Origin: Hyaloscypha bicolor E
Lineage: Eukaryota > Ascomycota > Leotiomycetes > Helotiales > Hyaloscyphaceae
Direction: 5' to 3'
Assembly: GCF_002865645.1 (NCBI RefSeq)
Contig: NW_020194643.1
Coordinates: forward strand, 620,001-684,000
DNA length: 64,000 nt
Numbering within the stretch: the first letter of the stretch is position 1; every line of letters starts with the position of its first letter. Of the stretch, positions 1 to 11,895 are shown piece by piece. The notes under the pieces were generated by a model. The model was not told the DNA's origin, did no database searches, and saw only the letters and a program-made list of their open reading frames with translations. The position numbers and the translations under genes are program-made.

Positions 1-2495
1 CGGGACGAGGAGGATTGAGGAGGTGGAGATCGCTAGGATATCGTCAGATTAAAAAGTTTCAACCCGATCGAGGATGAGAAGCGGTTCATTTACCTGTTTT
101 CTGGTTGATCAACATTGTTCTGGGCGGGCCGTGCATTCGTTGTTTTGGATGTCGGAGGAAGAAAGGGAGCCGAGAAGAGAAAAATTGGGGCTGAAGTGAA
201 ACGGTTCAAGGTGGGGCCCTTAGATAATCATGCAGCTGCTTAAAACGACATCATCAGTCTTTCAGCAAGCGCCCAAATTCTGGAAATTGATAACAAGCTT
301 CCCGGGTTCTTGAAGGATTAGACTCGCAAGTGAGAATCGAGTCGCTGGCAATCAATTTTCAGCCCGAATTGGCACCACCATGCCTCTCTTGCAAATCGCG
401 AAAAGGCCCCCTTCATCCTTCGTCTAATCTCGGAAACCTCAGCTATAATTCCATATACAATATTAATATATATAGACCATATTCGTAAGACCTGCCCTTG
501 CCCTCGGACTTTGGAATACTGGCTTTGCTCAAGAAATCTAGGGACATGCATTACTTCAATGAAACGAATTCATCAGGCGCTGCCTCGGCAAGCAATTCCC
601 TTTGATCTTGGTGAAGATTGTTCATTGTTCGGACATTCAGATCTGGACTGAAGTGCGAGGGATGATAAGCTTGAAAGGAAGGCTAGGGTTTGTGACATGA
701 AATCCGTAATTCTTGCCACTTCTCGAGCAACCTCGTCTTTCTTGCTTCGGCCCAGAAGCCTACAGCGATACCTTATCCTATTGAGATTCCTGGGCCATTA
801 CCCTACGCTTGCAGATCCAAACGGGACGTACTAGGTGCAGCTCTCGTGATCATTGTTCAAGCTGGCCTTGCATCCACCATATTTTGATCATATTTTGCAT
901 CTTTCTGCCATTTTCGCGTTGTCGCATCCCAATCTAAAAGAGGAAGAAGAGTCCCTTCCTGCCGCTTCTGTTAAGTACCACTATTTAATGCATGTGCCTT
1001 GCGCCTGCTCGTTTCGTTCTCCGCACCACTTAGCGAAACTTCCTCCAAAAAGGTGCCAAAAAAAATTGCCAAAATTTATTAGTAGATAAAGAATGATTCC
1101 AATATCAAGCTGCACAAAAAAGGAAAAAGGTCCTTGCTTGGACACTCCTTTTAAGGGGAAAAAATGGCAAAACTCTAGGACCCTCGGGGAGTCCCTTAGA
1201 AAACCCCCCGGGCAGGATTTTTGAAGTCGCTCCACCCTCGAAGTCGTATATTGAGGTGGGTTTTCGGCCGTCGGTTCGTTCGAAATCGTATACGCCTCGA
1301 TCCCCACTGCTCCAAGTGACCAGAATGACAAACCTAGTAGTTCATCAAATGCTATTAGAGAGTTTTGTTGTCGTACCTCGCTCGTATCGGGATTGGCGTT
1401 AGTTTCGCCCATATCCATGTCCTCGCCAATTTGACCTGAGTATGTGGTTCACCACTACCGCCTTTTGGCGACGGCAAAACCTCATATTAGACTATATAAG
1501 ACCCGACGAGAGCTTTTTAGCCATCACGTGAGTGGCCTCAATGCAGTATTGACCACACCAAGGCCGAGGATTTCTACACCTTGTTCTATTTGGTTTAATA
1601 TTTTGGGGAGTTAAAGCTGACTTGTATCGTTGCTTGAGTCCTATCGGACTACAATTTGTGCCTATTTGCTTTTCTAAAAGCTAGATCAGTTGGGTGCTCC
1701 ATGATTTCCGCCAGTCACGTCGCATCGATACCTCGAGTCGTGAGGGCCTCGCAAATGCATCCTGTGTCTGTTTCATTCTCCATAAGATCGCGCCCGTTAC
1801 CTGGCCATCTGTGCATCTTGCACAAGGGGAAGTGCGAAACGATCACCTAAATTCTCCAAGCAATTATCTCTTCGGCGGACGCTCCTTCCCCTTCTTACCT
1901 CAGCAGTCCATGCAACCCACCACCCCAGGTCCCACCAGTGGTATCTTGGCAGATATCCACGAAACCTTTCTGCTCAACTTCACTACTCACCATTCGATCA
2001 ACACTCCACTCCATTGCCTCCATTTCACAGCTCCTAAGCTCTACCCTCACCTCATTATTCTCGTTCTTTTGGCGTCGGCCGTTACTCCATCACCCACCAT
2101 TCCTCGGCGCTTCAACCTCCTCTCCCTTCACCTCATCAGCGCTCATTATCCACGAAGTCCGCAAACTTTCAACTTTAGCTTCCATTTCCCACCTTTGCCT
2201 TCCTGCCAATCCTTCTCTAAACTCTGGTCAGTCAAACATCTTCGCATCCTATCATCACCCCTCTCGCTTCCATCACCGGCAGATTATACTCCTTCTTCGG
2301 TCTCCGAACCATCTCCCCAATAACTAATCATCTTGCCCAATCCTCTTTCACTATCTGTCTTTCATCCTTCCTCCATCAACACCCCGCCTCTCCTTTCTAC
2401 AGGTCAGCACCAGCATTCTTCCAGAATCATCCAACCGCTTCTCTTAATCCCCCCCCTCACCTCCGCAACCATACTAATCCACCATCAGGTCCAAG
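1..2495. other. gene-free stretch
   Basis: No convincing coding region. An open frame on the minus strand at 981-1418 has no recognisable motif and ends in low-complexity sequence. From about 1860 to 2490 the plus strand is strongly pyrimidine-rich (C/T runs), as expected for the promoter and 5' leader of the downstream gene at 2496. The open frames inside this C/T tract give Ser/Pro/Leu-rich translations and are best read as composition artefacts. Confidence 0.5.
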
Positions 2496-3794
2496 ATGCC
2501 CCCCAAGAAGGCCAAGCAAGGCTCCGCTGCCGGGAAATCCACGAAACGCAATACACCAGCCAAGCCCTCCAAGAAGCGGTATCTCACACCCGACGATATC
2601 CCCGAATATGATCGCAATATCACGACTCAAGCCGCCCGCAACCGTAAGCGATTCAAACTGTCCCGCGCCTCAATCTACCAGGACGTCGATAATATCGAGT
2701 CGATCACGAACCTGGCCCAAAAGCTACAAGGTGAAAGTGTATATAGCTGGGGAATCCCGAAGTCCGAACCCATCCAAGCCTCCCGAAAGAGGAAGACGAG
2801 GTCTCGCATCACAAAGAAGACTCCTGAGGAGGAGAGATACCTCCAAATAATGGAGGATATGCGACCAAAGCGTGGACCTCCGAATTGTCCTAACCGCTGC
2901 CCGATCCTCCGAATCCCCTTGGAAATTCGAGAGAAAATCTACAGTTACTTACTCGTCTACGAAAGACGTATAATCGTCAAAGAAGATTGGATAACAGTTG
3001 AACGCAACCCCTTTCAATCACACGCAATTATCCAAACCTGTAAGCAATTTGCCGAAGAGGCTTCTCCATTTGTCTATAAATCCAACGCCTTTAAGGCAGT
3101 CCTACGCAACCCAACTACCATATTCCGACGCTGCGAAGACCCTGTCGAGCTCCACCCCAAGTATCACTCCCTCTTCCGAAACATCACCATCGATTGCTCA
3201 GTCCATTGTTGGAATCTTGAGTGGTATGAGAAGGTGACTGCTGGTTTGCAAAAGCTGGCCGCAGCCAAGTTTATACAATCGTTAACATTAGTTCTGGTTC
3301 CGCGGCGAGTTGGAATAACTACTACGGCTCTCGGTATGGAACTCAATCCTGTCGCTTATGCCGATTTCCTCTGGTACGATGGCGCTCTCATGACTGCGAT
3401 ACGACACCTCGGTCCCAAGAAGCTGCAAGTGGTTGTGAAGAAGAGCGGTAAGAGGCTTTTAATGTCAATTGATATGACGTATTATCAAGCCGGCTTGGAG
3501 GAGACGCCGCTGGCGAATACTGAGACAATTCGGCTGGCACAAGCAAAGGCAACAATAGTTGATGAGGAGCTATTGGGATTGAAGAATAGATTTGAGGAGA
3601 TCTTTGAAGATCACGAAGGGGCCCTCCAGGACGGAAGGTGTCTTTTACTTGAGGATGGAGAGGGGACAGCTAGTGTATTTGGTAGAAGTGGCTCGTCCAC
3701 TTCAGGGCGGGGAGAGGGGCATCGTGCTCACCGCGAATCTAGGACACTTTCTAGCGACAGGGAGAGCACGGCGGAACCCAACCGGATCTTTTGA
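2496..3794 (+). CDS. uncharacterised protein with basic N-terminus and F-box-like/2EXR-type core
   Basis: A single open frame of 432 codons from an ATG in good context (AAGATGC) behind a C/T-rich leader. Residues 1-110 are Lys/Arg/Ser-rich and begin PPKKAKQG, which looks like a nuclear-targeting, disordered tail. Around residues 130-220 there is a pattern common in fungal proteins: a Leu-rich 'IPLEIREKIYSYLL' segment, then 'IIQTCKQFAEEA' and an aromatic 'FVYKSNAF'. This layout is typical of the large fungal families annotated as 2EXR or DUF7730, which resemble F-box starts. The function of these families is not established. The C-terminal 70 residues are Ser/Gly/Arg-rich. No neighbour suggests a partner. 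Confidence 0.7.
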   Translation: MPPKKAKQGSAAGKSTKRNTPAKPSKKRYLTPDDIPEYDRNITTQAARNRKRFKLSRASIYQDVDNIESITNLAQKLQGESVYSWGIPKSEPIQASRKRKTRSRITKKTPEEERYLQIMEDMRPKRGPPNCPNRCPILRIPLEIREKIYSYLLVYERRIIVKEDWITVERNPFQSHAIIQTCKQFAEEASPFVYKSNAFKAVLRNPTTIFRRCEDPVELHPKYHSLFRNITIDCSVHCWNLEWYEKVTAGLQKLAAAKFIQSLTLVLVPRRVGITTTALGMELNPVAYADFLWYDGALMTAIRHLGPKKLQVVVKKSGKRLLMSIDMTYYQAGLEETPLANTETIRLAQAKATIVDEELLGLKNRFEEIFEDHEGALQDGRCLLLEDGEGTASVFGRSGSSTSGRGEGHRAHRESRTLSSDRESTAEPNRIF

Positions 3795-5440
3795 TCTCCT
3801 CCTGGCCTGGAACTGGGCATCGAGAGTTCGAGGAGAAGCAAAAGGGGCCGAGGTCTAACTAATCTCATTACACTACCAGGGGAATTCAGCAGAATTATGA
3901 TCTGAGATTCATTATATCGAATGGGAATGGGGTTGCGCTGGTGTATTCGGAGAGAGGTCGGAGACTTAGCCCTGGGTTCTAGCGACTCTTACCACCTCGG
4001 CGATGAACTGCAAGCTCCTCAGGATCAAGGTGGTGGCTGATTTCCCTCACACATTCTTCGTTTTCTTCAAATCTGACATATTTGCGATGTTTTGAAGATT
4101 TCTCTAATTCAATTTCTCTAATTCCCAGCACTTAATCAGATCTCAAATTCCCAAATTACCGCGCTAAATTTACAGCAAGCAAATACAATTTTCTACCACT
4201 CCGATGAAATTCCATTGATTGTTTCAGATACCTTCCACACACGAGGCGCAGACCCCTTCAGTCTAGCTCGACAGGATGGACAGGTCCACATACGAAATCC
4301 AACTCTCACCGTTAGGAGCTATTTTTCAAGACAGTCGAAACCGGTCGTGTGACCGCACCGAAGTTTCACTGCTTGGACATATCTCGGCTCCTCGAGCACT
4401 TCCTTAGGGTGTAGTAAGACTTCGACAGATCTTTTGCAAAGGATCGCCCATCTTGTGAAACTTGATTGAGGAAATTCCACCTAGCCTCCGGTCTGAAACC
4501 GAATGTTCCTCCTTTCCTGGTAGAATGACCGCTTGGCATTGGTACTTCGGCCAGGCCCTTGCTGGGGAAGATCTTGCGGTCCGGTTTTCAGGCCAAGCCG
4601 TGACGGGACTTGGTTATCAGCTAATTCAAGGTCGGCATACAGGTCCCTGGTCCCTGGTTCGAGATCCAAAAAGGTTTGGGTACTCGAGTGTTCAGGATCT
4701 CGTGGGACATTTGGGGGAGAGGGAACCAGAGTGTTCCGCACCTTCTCGGGTATTTGGGATCTGGGAATCGACGATGGCTTTGCAGACGCCCTCGTGATCG
4801 CAAAGAGTCTCTCGGCATATGGACCATTCTGGTTCTCTTGCAGCGCTTTTCGGTATCTGTTCAAACCTGGTACCAAAGTCACAATCGATTACATTAATCT
4901 TGTAGGTCCCGCTCTGCTTCCTTGGATAGTTTTTCTGCTCTTGGTGTCTCTTAAAAAGCTCGCCTAGGTGGTGCAGAGCTGAGTCCTTTTCGTTCGCATT
5001 TCTTCAGGCAAGTTTCTTGTCGAAAGCCAAGACAAGCTGAATGTCTCAGCCTTAGCGGGTGATCCCGTCCTCGGGAGACTTCACGAATGCGGCAAATGAA
5101 ATACTGTTGTGGCAAGCGAACTGCAGGAACTGTCAGGGGCGGTTCAAAGGAAACGGCTCAGCCTCACCACTTTACCCGGGGGCAGCTTGGCAATGACTTC
5201 AACGGAGGTGTATGAAGTATAAATACGTAGTAAAATTCGTACTTTCAATTCTCCCTTCCTCGTTGTCATTCTCACCCCATTTTTCTCAGAGCGAAAACCA
5301 AATCTCAAGCGCAGTTCCTTAACTCGTCTTTGAGGTATGAAATATATTCTCATCCTACCTAGAAGCGAAACAATCCTTTCCCTTTTCACACCAGATCACA
5401 GCCTCATCACCAAGTCACTTCCCTCTATCCCCTCGCGAAG
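3795..5440. other. intergenic stretch
   Basis: No gene that can be supported. Overlapping open frames at about 4460-4970 on both strands lack any family motif and shadow one another. The segment 'GGTTCGAGATCC' at about 4657 resembles a tRNA B box, but no tRNA fold can be built around it. The last 100 bases are C/T-rich and probably belong to the leader of the gene at 5441. Confidence 0.4.
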
Positions 5441-6475
5441 ATGGTAGTACGCAGGGACGAGCACGGTTTCTACGACGACTCGGAGGAGGTAGTCCCAGGG
5501 ACGGTCTCCCACGACGACGGCGGCTCCAGCTCCACCGGCTTCCTCTCCATCCTCATAAAAGTCGAAGAAAACACCGCCCTGGGCGAAATCAACACCTCCA
5601 ACTGCGATGCCAACAAGTATCCAGACTGGCACGTCTACCCAAACCAGAACCAAATTCTCGAAATCAGCGTCACAACCGAGGCGCAGAATACTGCATCCTC
5701 TGACGGCGAGCTCGGCAAAGCAGGAGACGAAATCGGTCTCGTTCAGACGCTCGTGGCGAGTAAGCGGGTTGCTACTTATGAGGGAGGCGGAAAGATGTAC
5801 GTCGTTCCAGATGCGGATCTGCCGTGCCTTGATGGAAAGGAGAACACCGTGCCGTGGTACGACGAGCGGTGTGGGCCGAGAAACCTCCCGGCACCTGGGG
5901 AGGACGCGGTTACCTTCTATCTGACAGACGGTCCAGAAGCGTTGGCGCCGGCGACCGCCAAACATCCTGCTGATCCTGAAGGAGTTGATCGTTTAATCGA
6001 GAGCTTGGAAGTTGAAGAGAAGTTTTTGATTACGTTGTGGAATAAGACGCGGGAAAGGATTGTGGGTCAGTGGGAATGGGAGTACAGATATATAGTTAAG
6101 GCGTATAATGTTAGTGATTTCGAGTCTAATGGGAAGGAGGCGGGGATGAAAGGGAGCGGGGAGCTGAATGAAGGTATTAAGACAGACAGTTCTGGTGGAA
6201 TTGCGGGGGCGGGTACGGCGAAGGTGTGGACGCATGGGTTCAATCACCAGGATACTGTTTGGAGTGACATAGGGGTGGATTTGGCGACTCTGCCTGCTGA
6301 GCAGGCTGCAGGTGATGACCAAGCTGAGGGTGGCGAGCAGGCAGCTGGTGTGGGAGGTACTGAAGAAGAAGCTAAGCAGGAAGACGGACTAGAGGAGGAG
6401 GAAGCTGGGAAGGAGGAAGAACCCGCGGATCAGGAAGAAGAAAAGACCGAGGCAGAGGGAGGAGATGACGAATAG
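5441..6475 (+). CDS. uncharacterised protein with acidic C-terminal tail
   Basis: A 344-residue open frame starting at an ATG in good context (AAGATGG). I do not recognise the family. The first 270 residues look globular, with mixed beta-type segments such as 'GFLSILIKVEEN' and 'WEWEYRYIVKAYNV'. The last 60 residues are almost entirely Glu, Asp, Gly, Ala and Gln (runs such as EEEEAGKEEE). Such acidic tails occur in chaperone-like and chromatin-associated proteins, but nothing here identifies which. There is no signal peptide or membrane segment. The codon pattern (GC-rich third positions in the first half) supports real coding. Confidence 0.65.
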   Translation: MVVRRDEHGFYDDSEEVVPGTVSHDDGGSSSTGFLSILIKVEENTALGEINTSNCDANKYPDWHVYPNQNQILEISVTTEAQNTASSDGELGKAGDEIGLVQTLVASKRVATYEGGGKMYVVPDADLPCLDGKENTVPWYDERCGPRNLPAPGEDAVTFYLTDGPEALAPATAKHPADPEGVDRLIESLEVEEKFLITLWNKTRERIVGQWEWEYRYIVKAYNVSDFESNGKEAGMKGSGELNEGIKTDSSGGIAGAGTAKVWTHGFNHQDTVWSDIGVDLATLPAEQAAGDDQAEGGEQAAGVGGTEEEAKQEDGLEEEEAGKEEEPADQEEEKTEAEGGDDE

Positions 6476-7077
6476 AATGCGAAATAGTAGCCACTGGGTG
6501 GTAGGGTATTAACTGGAGAGGGCGGAAGGGAAGGGTGAGTGGAAATTCTGTGCAATACTTGGGACTGACGCCCGCTCTTATCGACCCCTGCAGTGGCTGT
6601 GCATTTTGACCGTCGTGCTTTTAATTGTACTCTAGCTTTTGTGAACAATAACGTGTATAGACTTCTCGAGAGTATCGTTTTTAGCTAAAAATGCACCAGT
6701 TCTTGGTAGAACAATCTTCGTTGCAAAATCTCAATTGTAAGATTACAAGTTTTCCTTAGGACAAGTCTCACTCTATTCTGTAAATATACGTGTCCATTGT
6801 AGAACGTCATAAGGTTGTTCTTCTACACTTCCTTTGTAGAGACGTTCGACCCACCCCTGATCCCACCATATCGCTTCACATCTTTTGCTCCTTACTCAAC
6901 AAGACTCCATTCATCATGAATTGTGCTTCTGAATTGGCGGAATTTTCAAAGAGGGAAGTGCATGTGAGATTCTGTACAAAAAATGTCCATTCGGTGGTGC
7001 AATATTTTATTAAGAAAGTCTATTTGAGTAACCAACGATCTCGATAAGTTTCTATGCTCTTGCCAATCTCTTCTCTA
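6476..7077. other. intergenic stretch between convergent genes
   Basis: Lies between the acidic-tailed protein (plus strand) and the RING protein (minus strand), so it holds two 3' ends. I see no further gene. Confidence 0.5.
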
Positions 7078-8550
7078 TCACCTCCGCCCGTCTTCTGACC
7101 TGGGCATACTCTCTCTCCTTCTTCTCCCGCTCCCCAATTCTTCCAGAGCCTTGTAGATCTCCCGATCGCCTTCTACCAGCTCGGACCAAGCCCGCCCAAT
7201 CCCAATACATATCTCTTCTGAAAACATTCGGCAGAAGTGCCAGATGACACCTATTCGTCTTATCAAATAAGCTCTCATCGAGCGTGCCTCAATGTGGTTA
7301 CTTGTTCGCCGCGAGAATTTGCTGACTGCTTCAAGAACGGCACGCTGCTCACGTCGTAAAAATCCGAAGCATTGACCATACGGCGCTCGTCCCGTTTCGG
7401 TCTCCTTGTCAAGCCGGCATATAAATTCCCAGATTGTCTGAGTTGTGACAGAGTTGTAATAATCGTTGTGAATCCCACAATTTGCCTGGATGCAGTCAAG
7501 AGTGATCATGCCGACTTCGCCCATTGTTTCGTTGAATTTCAATATTTTAGATTGTGTGAGTTTTGTGTGCTTCTCAAAGAGGTTCACGGCACCATGGAGA
7601 ATGTTGAGCAGTCCGGCGCAGATCTCGTGTTTCTTCTCCGCAGTCCATTCTCCGAGTTCCTTTTTGTCCAAACATCCAATCGGCAAAAGTCCTCGAAGCT
7701 GACTCTTCATCGCGTGAGCCTCCTTCTCGGGAATATGACCACACAATCCATCCAGAACCATGCTCGTACGCTTCATATATTTCCTGAGGTTCCTCGTGCT
7801 CAAGTAATCGGCGGCCCTCAAGAATATATTTATATCCAGGATGATGTATGGCCAATGCTGTGGATGAATAGGGATAATTTCCTGAGTGTAGAACTGAGCT
7901 TGAACGTCGCCAAGGCCACAATTGTCCCAGAGATATCTTCCTGAGGAGATGCCACACCCCTTTTTACAATGCAAGGAATGCTTCCGTTCCACATACCATC
8001 GCCACATGTCTCCCCAAGTCTTCCACATGAGATCGCAAACTTTGGTGATTTGATTGAAATCCTTACGGCAATAAGGACAAGAGCGGGTCTTGGCATTAGA
8101 AAGCCATGTCGATAGACAATTTCCTCCGAAGATGTGACCACAGCTCGTGATGACTTGAGAATGATGGTCGTTCCAGTCTTTGTCCGCAATGTTGTCTTCG
8201 AGGTCTTCCAGACAAATGCAGCATCTTTCGCCTTTGAGTGTGTTGGAAGGAACGTCGATGTGAGTGGTGAAGGCGGGTCGCTGAGCCCGATCAAGGACCT
8301 CTGTTAAGAGCAGGCGGAGTTGCTTTAATAAAATAGAACCTTCATAACGTTTGTCGAAAAGTGGAATGACACGCTGGTCAATTATATCTGGTATGTTGAG
8401 ACGAAGCTCTTTTACGACCTGGAAATGATCGAACTGCTCAACACCTCCACGAATACGGTCGTTGAAATCCTCATCTATGTTGCATCGCGTGTACTCTTGG
8501 AGGTAACCTGCGAGCAAACTCGCTCGGTATTTTGCGTTGTAATTATGCAT
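7078..8550 (-). CDS. RING-type zinc-finger protein, putative E3 ubiquitin ligase
   Basis: A single-exon frame. The RING-like motif lies at about residues 105-160: a CCIC start, a long spacer, then 'SCGHIFGGNCLSTWL' and 'CPYCRKDF'. RING domains bind two zinc ions and recruit ubiquitin-conjugating enzymes. The rest (about 330 residues) is helical and not recognised. The position that usually holds the fifth ligand (Cys or His after CGHxF) is Gly. This form is frequent in fungal RING-like proteins, but it means zinc binding is not fully canonical. The start at 8550 (MHNYNAKY, A at -3) is preferred. An in-frame ATG at 8745 would add 65 Ser/Thr-rich residues that look like translated leader. Confidence 0.75.
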   Translation of the reverse strand: MHNYNAKYRASLLAGYLQEYTRCNIDEDFNDRIRGGVEQFDHFQVVKELRLNIPDIIDQRVIPLFDKRYEGSILLKQLRLLLTEVLDRAQRPAFTTHIDVPSNTLKGERCCICLEDLEDNIADKDWNDHHSQVITSCGHIFGGNCLSTWLSNAKTRSCPYCRKDFNQITKVCDLMWKTWGDMWRWYVERKHSLHCKKGCGISSGRYLWDNCGLGDVQAQFYTQEIIPIHPQHWPYIILDINIFLRAADYLSTRNLRKYMKRTSMVLDGLCGHIPEKEAHAMKSQLRGLLPIGCLDKKELGEWTAEKKHEICAGLLNILHGAVNLFEKHTKLTQSKILKFNETMGEVGMITLDCIQANCGIHNDYYNSVTTQTIWEFICRLDKETETGRAPYGQCFGFLRREQRAVLEAVSKFSRRTSNHIEARSMRAYLIRRIGVIWHFCRMFSEEICIGIGRAWSELVEGDREIYKALEELGSGRRRRESMPRSEDGRR

Positions 8551-9502
8551 AATGATTGAGGTTGGTGCGAGGCAGTTGCCGAACGTGGGTGCGGTCAAGG
8601 AAGTGAATGTAAGATATTCAAATGTACGAGGTGTGATCGGGGATTGACCGCTCGAAGGTGAGGTGGTGTGTTGTGAAGAATGAGATAGTTTAGAAATGTG
8701 ACTAGTGAGTTTTGCAATGAAGAGGTAGGAGTTATTTCTCTCCATTAAGTATTCTGGGAGCAGTCGTATTCGCAATGGAAAATTTCATGGTGGCAGTCCA
8801 GATTGTAATTGGTTACCGTGGAAGATATTGAAATTCGGACGGAAACTGTATCCAAATCATGACAGGACTGGCATGGCATATGGGGCCGAACCATGACAAC
8901 ACACGGGACGGGACGCTTCGAGCGAAGGTACAGTACTTGGTCAAATGACCTTGAAAATATGAACCATAAGGATTGAGAGTCAGAGATATATAATATGGTC
9001 CTTCTGAAGAAAAAAAATACGAGGGCACATCAGTTGTTTGACAGACCAGTAGTTCGAATCTGCAGAGACTTATACTCCTCACAACCAGTTCTCAATCGCG
9101 TGAATCGCAATGCATCGACAGTTGAATCGTTCCTCCTTCCAATTTTTCAGATCGGAGGCAGAGAAATTCACTTGAATTTAGGCTGCTTTGCTCATGCTGC
9201 TGACTTTCCTGACGTGAGAGCTCTGTAGCTTGACATTCCTCATGCACATTTAAACAGCACACTATAAAACAAGCCGGCCAGGCAAATTTGTTCATACCAT
9301 CAATCGTTCCCTCAAGCACTAACCTTGAGTTGATGTCTTATATCAGTACACAATCGAAAGACATCACGGAAGAAGACTTAGAACGAAGAAGAAGCTGCAA
9401 ATGGAGTGTCCTCTTATCGATATTTTGGGCAAAAAGTTGCAAGCGTAAATACACCACTTTCATGGCGGAGTCCGCCAATGGAAGCGTTTCATTTGTTATG
9501 CC
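8551..9502. other. intergenic stretch
   Basis: Upstream of the RING gene and downstream of the Pol delta subunit gene, both on the minus strand. No additional coding region can be supported. Confidence 0.4.
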
Positions 9503-11155
9503 TCATGATACGGAGATTCGCACCACAGATGCCTCTAATGTCTCGGAATCTACTAGGACTATTTCACCCGTCTCTGAGAAACGAGGAACAGCGATTAATC
9601 GAACCACTTGCCCATCAGGACCTTCGATTGAGGCGGTATCAAATTTGGGTTGCGAGCCGACGAAAAACAAGTGTGGGCAGGAATTGATGACGAATGGATC
9701 ATCATCCTGGAAGGGATAGCTCCCTAGTATTTATTAGCAGGATTGTACAAGTGGACATGCCGGGCTGCAGGTATTTTAAGAGAAGACCGTTTTCAGAACG
9801 TACATAGTGTGTCCGGTGCCGTGGGGGCACAGCACCTCCATCTACACATTGCCTCTAGCATTCCAAGCCTATCCTCACTCTCCACATACTTGAAAACGTC
9901 GTCGACATTTTGCCCACCCGTCCCAAGCACTTTCCAGCCTTCAATTTCACCATCAAAAGGATTCGTGACGGTGTCAAACCAGCCAGTTTGTTTGGGCTGA
10001 CCATCCGTAGGCGGCATTGGGCCGAATGTTCGCGCTTGTGGAAACATTGCTGAATGAATTGGTTGTTGCGGAAGACTGACATTTGCTGGGTCTGTATAGC
10101 CTGGTATTAAAGTTATTGGCATAGATGGAAGTAGTGCCGCAAGGAAATTGTCCAGGTGCGCTGTTGGAGCCGGATTGTACGCGCTGCTGTCATAACCATA
10201 TTTCTTGTGGGCTTTCCGCGTGTTACCAATGGTGTCGTGAGACACCGCTTCGTTGTTCAGAGCAATGGAATTGCCAGCAATTATCAGTCGACTAATTTGT
10301 GACACGCTCTCTTGAGTAGCCGAATCCAGAGCTTCTCCCAGGAGGTACTCCATAAGAAGGTTGATCTCTAGCGAATGCTCTGAATAAGTGCCTGAGAACC
10401 CAAGCCCTGAGACAATTGCAATTTTCTTTCCAGCTGGAGCAGGTTTATCCATGTCTTCATCGTCATCATCATCCAACTTTATCTTCTTCCTAGGCGTTCC
10501 ATTGGTGGGCGGACTCGAAGTGTGCCATCGTTCTGTTTGCGGAGGCAAATCGGGGACCTTAATATCGACAACCTCGAAATCGCCATTCGAATTCTCCGTA
10601 CCCATCACAGCAATGATGCATCCTGTGACAAGCATCTCGTTTGCCAGCGGTGTGCCCACCAACCTCAATCTCCCGGATTCATCCTCAAGCATGGTGAGAT
10701 CCTCGCCAGTAGGCGACAGATACTTCTGTCTTGGCGGCGGAGCAGAGATCCAATGATCCTTAGAAATATCGTCCAAAATATTGGGTTTCAACGGCATCTC
10801 CATATAAATCGTCCCGGCAACCCAACATAATTCTCCCTGTCTGACATCCAGCACTCTGTCCACCTTCCGCACCGTCTCGCCCGCAATTTGGAATCCATCC
10901 CAAGCCTCTTCTGCGATCTTCTCGACGGCAGGCTTCAACTTCGTCAGCCGCAAGAAGTACATATCGCCATATTGCTGCTGGTAGTGTTTTTCCTTCTCCA
11001 GCGCGAATGTTTCGAGGGGCTTGTACGACGAGGGTTGGCGTTCGAGGGTGGCGTACTTTTGATCTCTATTGTTGTTAATTCTAGGACAAGAGCATACGGT
11101 GAGAAGCTTACGTTGGCGCACGTAACAGACTGCCCTCCTGTTGTGGGATAGCCAT
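9503..11155 (-). CDS. DNA polymerase delta small subunit (POLD2/Cdc1 family), three exons
   Basis: The essential second subunit of replicative DNA polymerase delta, which links the catalytic subunit to the Pol32/Cdc27-type subunit. Exons by eye: 11155-11112 (44 nt, MAIPQQEGSLLRAP), 11065-9804 and 9723-9503, giving 508 residues, the normal family length. Introns are 46 nt (11111-11066) and 80 nt (9803-9724). Family signatures include 'GDMYFLRL', 'GTIYMEMPLKPNILDDIS', the inactive phosphoesterase part with 'LIPGYTDPANVSLPQQPIH', 'TNPFDGEIEGWKVLGTGGQN', and after the last intron 'CPHLFFVGSQPKF'. The second intron splits the Trp codon of the conserved 'APTAPDTLW' motif. A short Asp run (DDDDDED) sits in a disordered loop near residue 220. 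An alternative 3' splice site for intron 1, 15 nt upstream, would give a 31-nt intron and is unlikely. Confidence 0.93.
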
Positions 11156-11656
11156 CTTCACGTTCTGCGGTGGAGTTGGTGTTGATGCTGTTTGTGGGGA
11201 GTGCGGCGGACGCGTTTTCTCGCGTTCAATTTACACGCTCAACCCCTTGTTGGCTGCACGTGACCGGAAAGCCACCCCCTTTTTGACTCTTTTCATCAAA
11301 ACCCCTCTCTTTCGTCTCAAATCCGCAATCATTGTTCTTGAGAATTACATCTCAAGCGTGCTCTTCACAATGACCAGAATGTTAACACTCATTCAGAAGG
11401 TCTGGCCCACCTTCCCCATTCCCGTCGGCGGCGAGTCCGGGCCGAAACCATGAGTAAGGTGATATCATCCGAGGAACCGAATGATATGGTAGATATGGTA
11501 CATTTTTTAAACCGCAGCCTTTCATGGATATATATCGCATATCCTCTGTCTCTGACATAGCGCAAATACCGTCACATTGGCCTTGAGCTCATTTCATCCC
11601 ACCTTCCGCTTTCCCTTCCTCTTGTTCAGTGACAAGTCCAGAGCAGATTCAGTACA
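11156..11656. other. upstream region of the Pol delta subunit gene
   Basis: Promoter side of the Pol delta small-subunit gene. On the plus strand a very short frame (ATG at 11370, about 27 codons, MTRMLTLIQK...) ends at a TGA directly followed by GTAAGG. It could be a small peptide gene, but nothing confirms it. Confidence 0.3.
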
Positions 11657-11895
11657 ATGACGCTTGTGTGTGTTTTGGGCTATGGCATCATTGGCTTGAG
11701 AGCCGCAAAGTCGCTTGTCGATGCGGTCGTTCTCGCGAGAAATTTGCCTGGCGACCCCGGAGGTCTAGCTTGGTCAAGTCCGGGGTCAGCGAGGCTGGTC
11801 ATCTCCAGATTTCATCGAACAGTATCAATTGCTCATCGCTCGCAGTGCAGGAGCAGTGATCTCTTCAATCTCAGCTGGGAAAGTAACCGAGCTGG
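11657..11895 (+). pseudogene. relic of a D-amino-acid-oxidase-like FAD protein
   Basis: The short frame begins 'MTLVCVLGYGIIGLRAAKSL', a dinucleotide-binding beta-alpha-beta start in which the usual GxGxxG has become GYGIIG. It continues 'VVLARNLPGDPGGLAWSSPGS', close to the D-amino-acid-oxidase pattern where the flavin-binding loop is followed by 'LPGD' and an 'A/SP' motif. After about 55 residues the similarity is lost and a stop follows. No downstream substrate domain is visible before the next relic. Intact members oxidise D-amino acids to keto acids in peroxisomes. The assignment rests on one motif only. Confidence 0.4.

Noticed and set aside
981..1418. 145-codon minus-strand open frame
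   Set aside because: No family motif, odd composition, and no splice or context support for a gene.
1694..2327. Two overlapping plus-strand frames upstream of the gene at 2496
   Set aside because: Both arise from a C/T-rich leader; the translations are low-complexity Ser/Pro/Leu.
4640..4700. GGTTCGAGATCC resembling a tRNA B box
   Set aside because: No acceptor stem, D-arm or anticodon arm can be folded around it.
4481..4967. Four overlapping frames on both strands
   Set aside because: They shadow each other, carry no motif and have no recognisable start context.
11370..11453. 27-codon peptide MTRMLTLIQK...
   Set aside because: Too short to judge; the stop codon overlaps a splice-donor-like GTAAGG, so it may equally be part of a longer leader.
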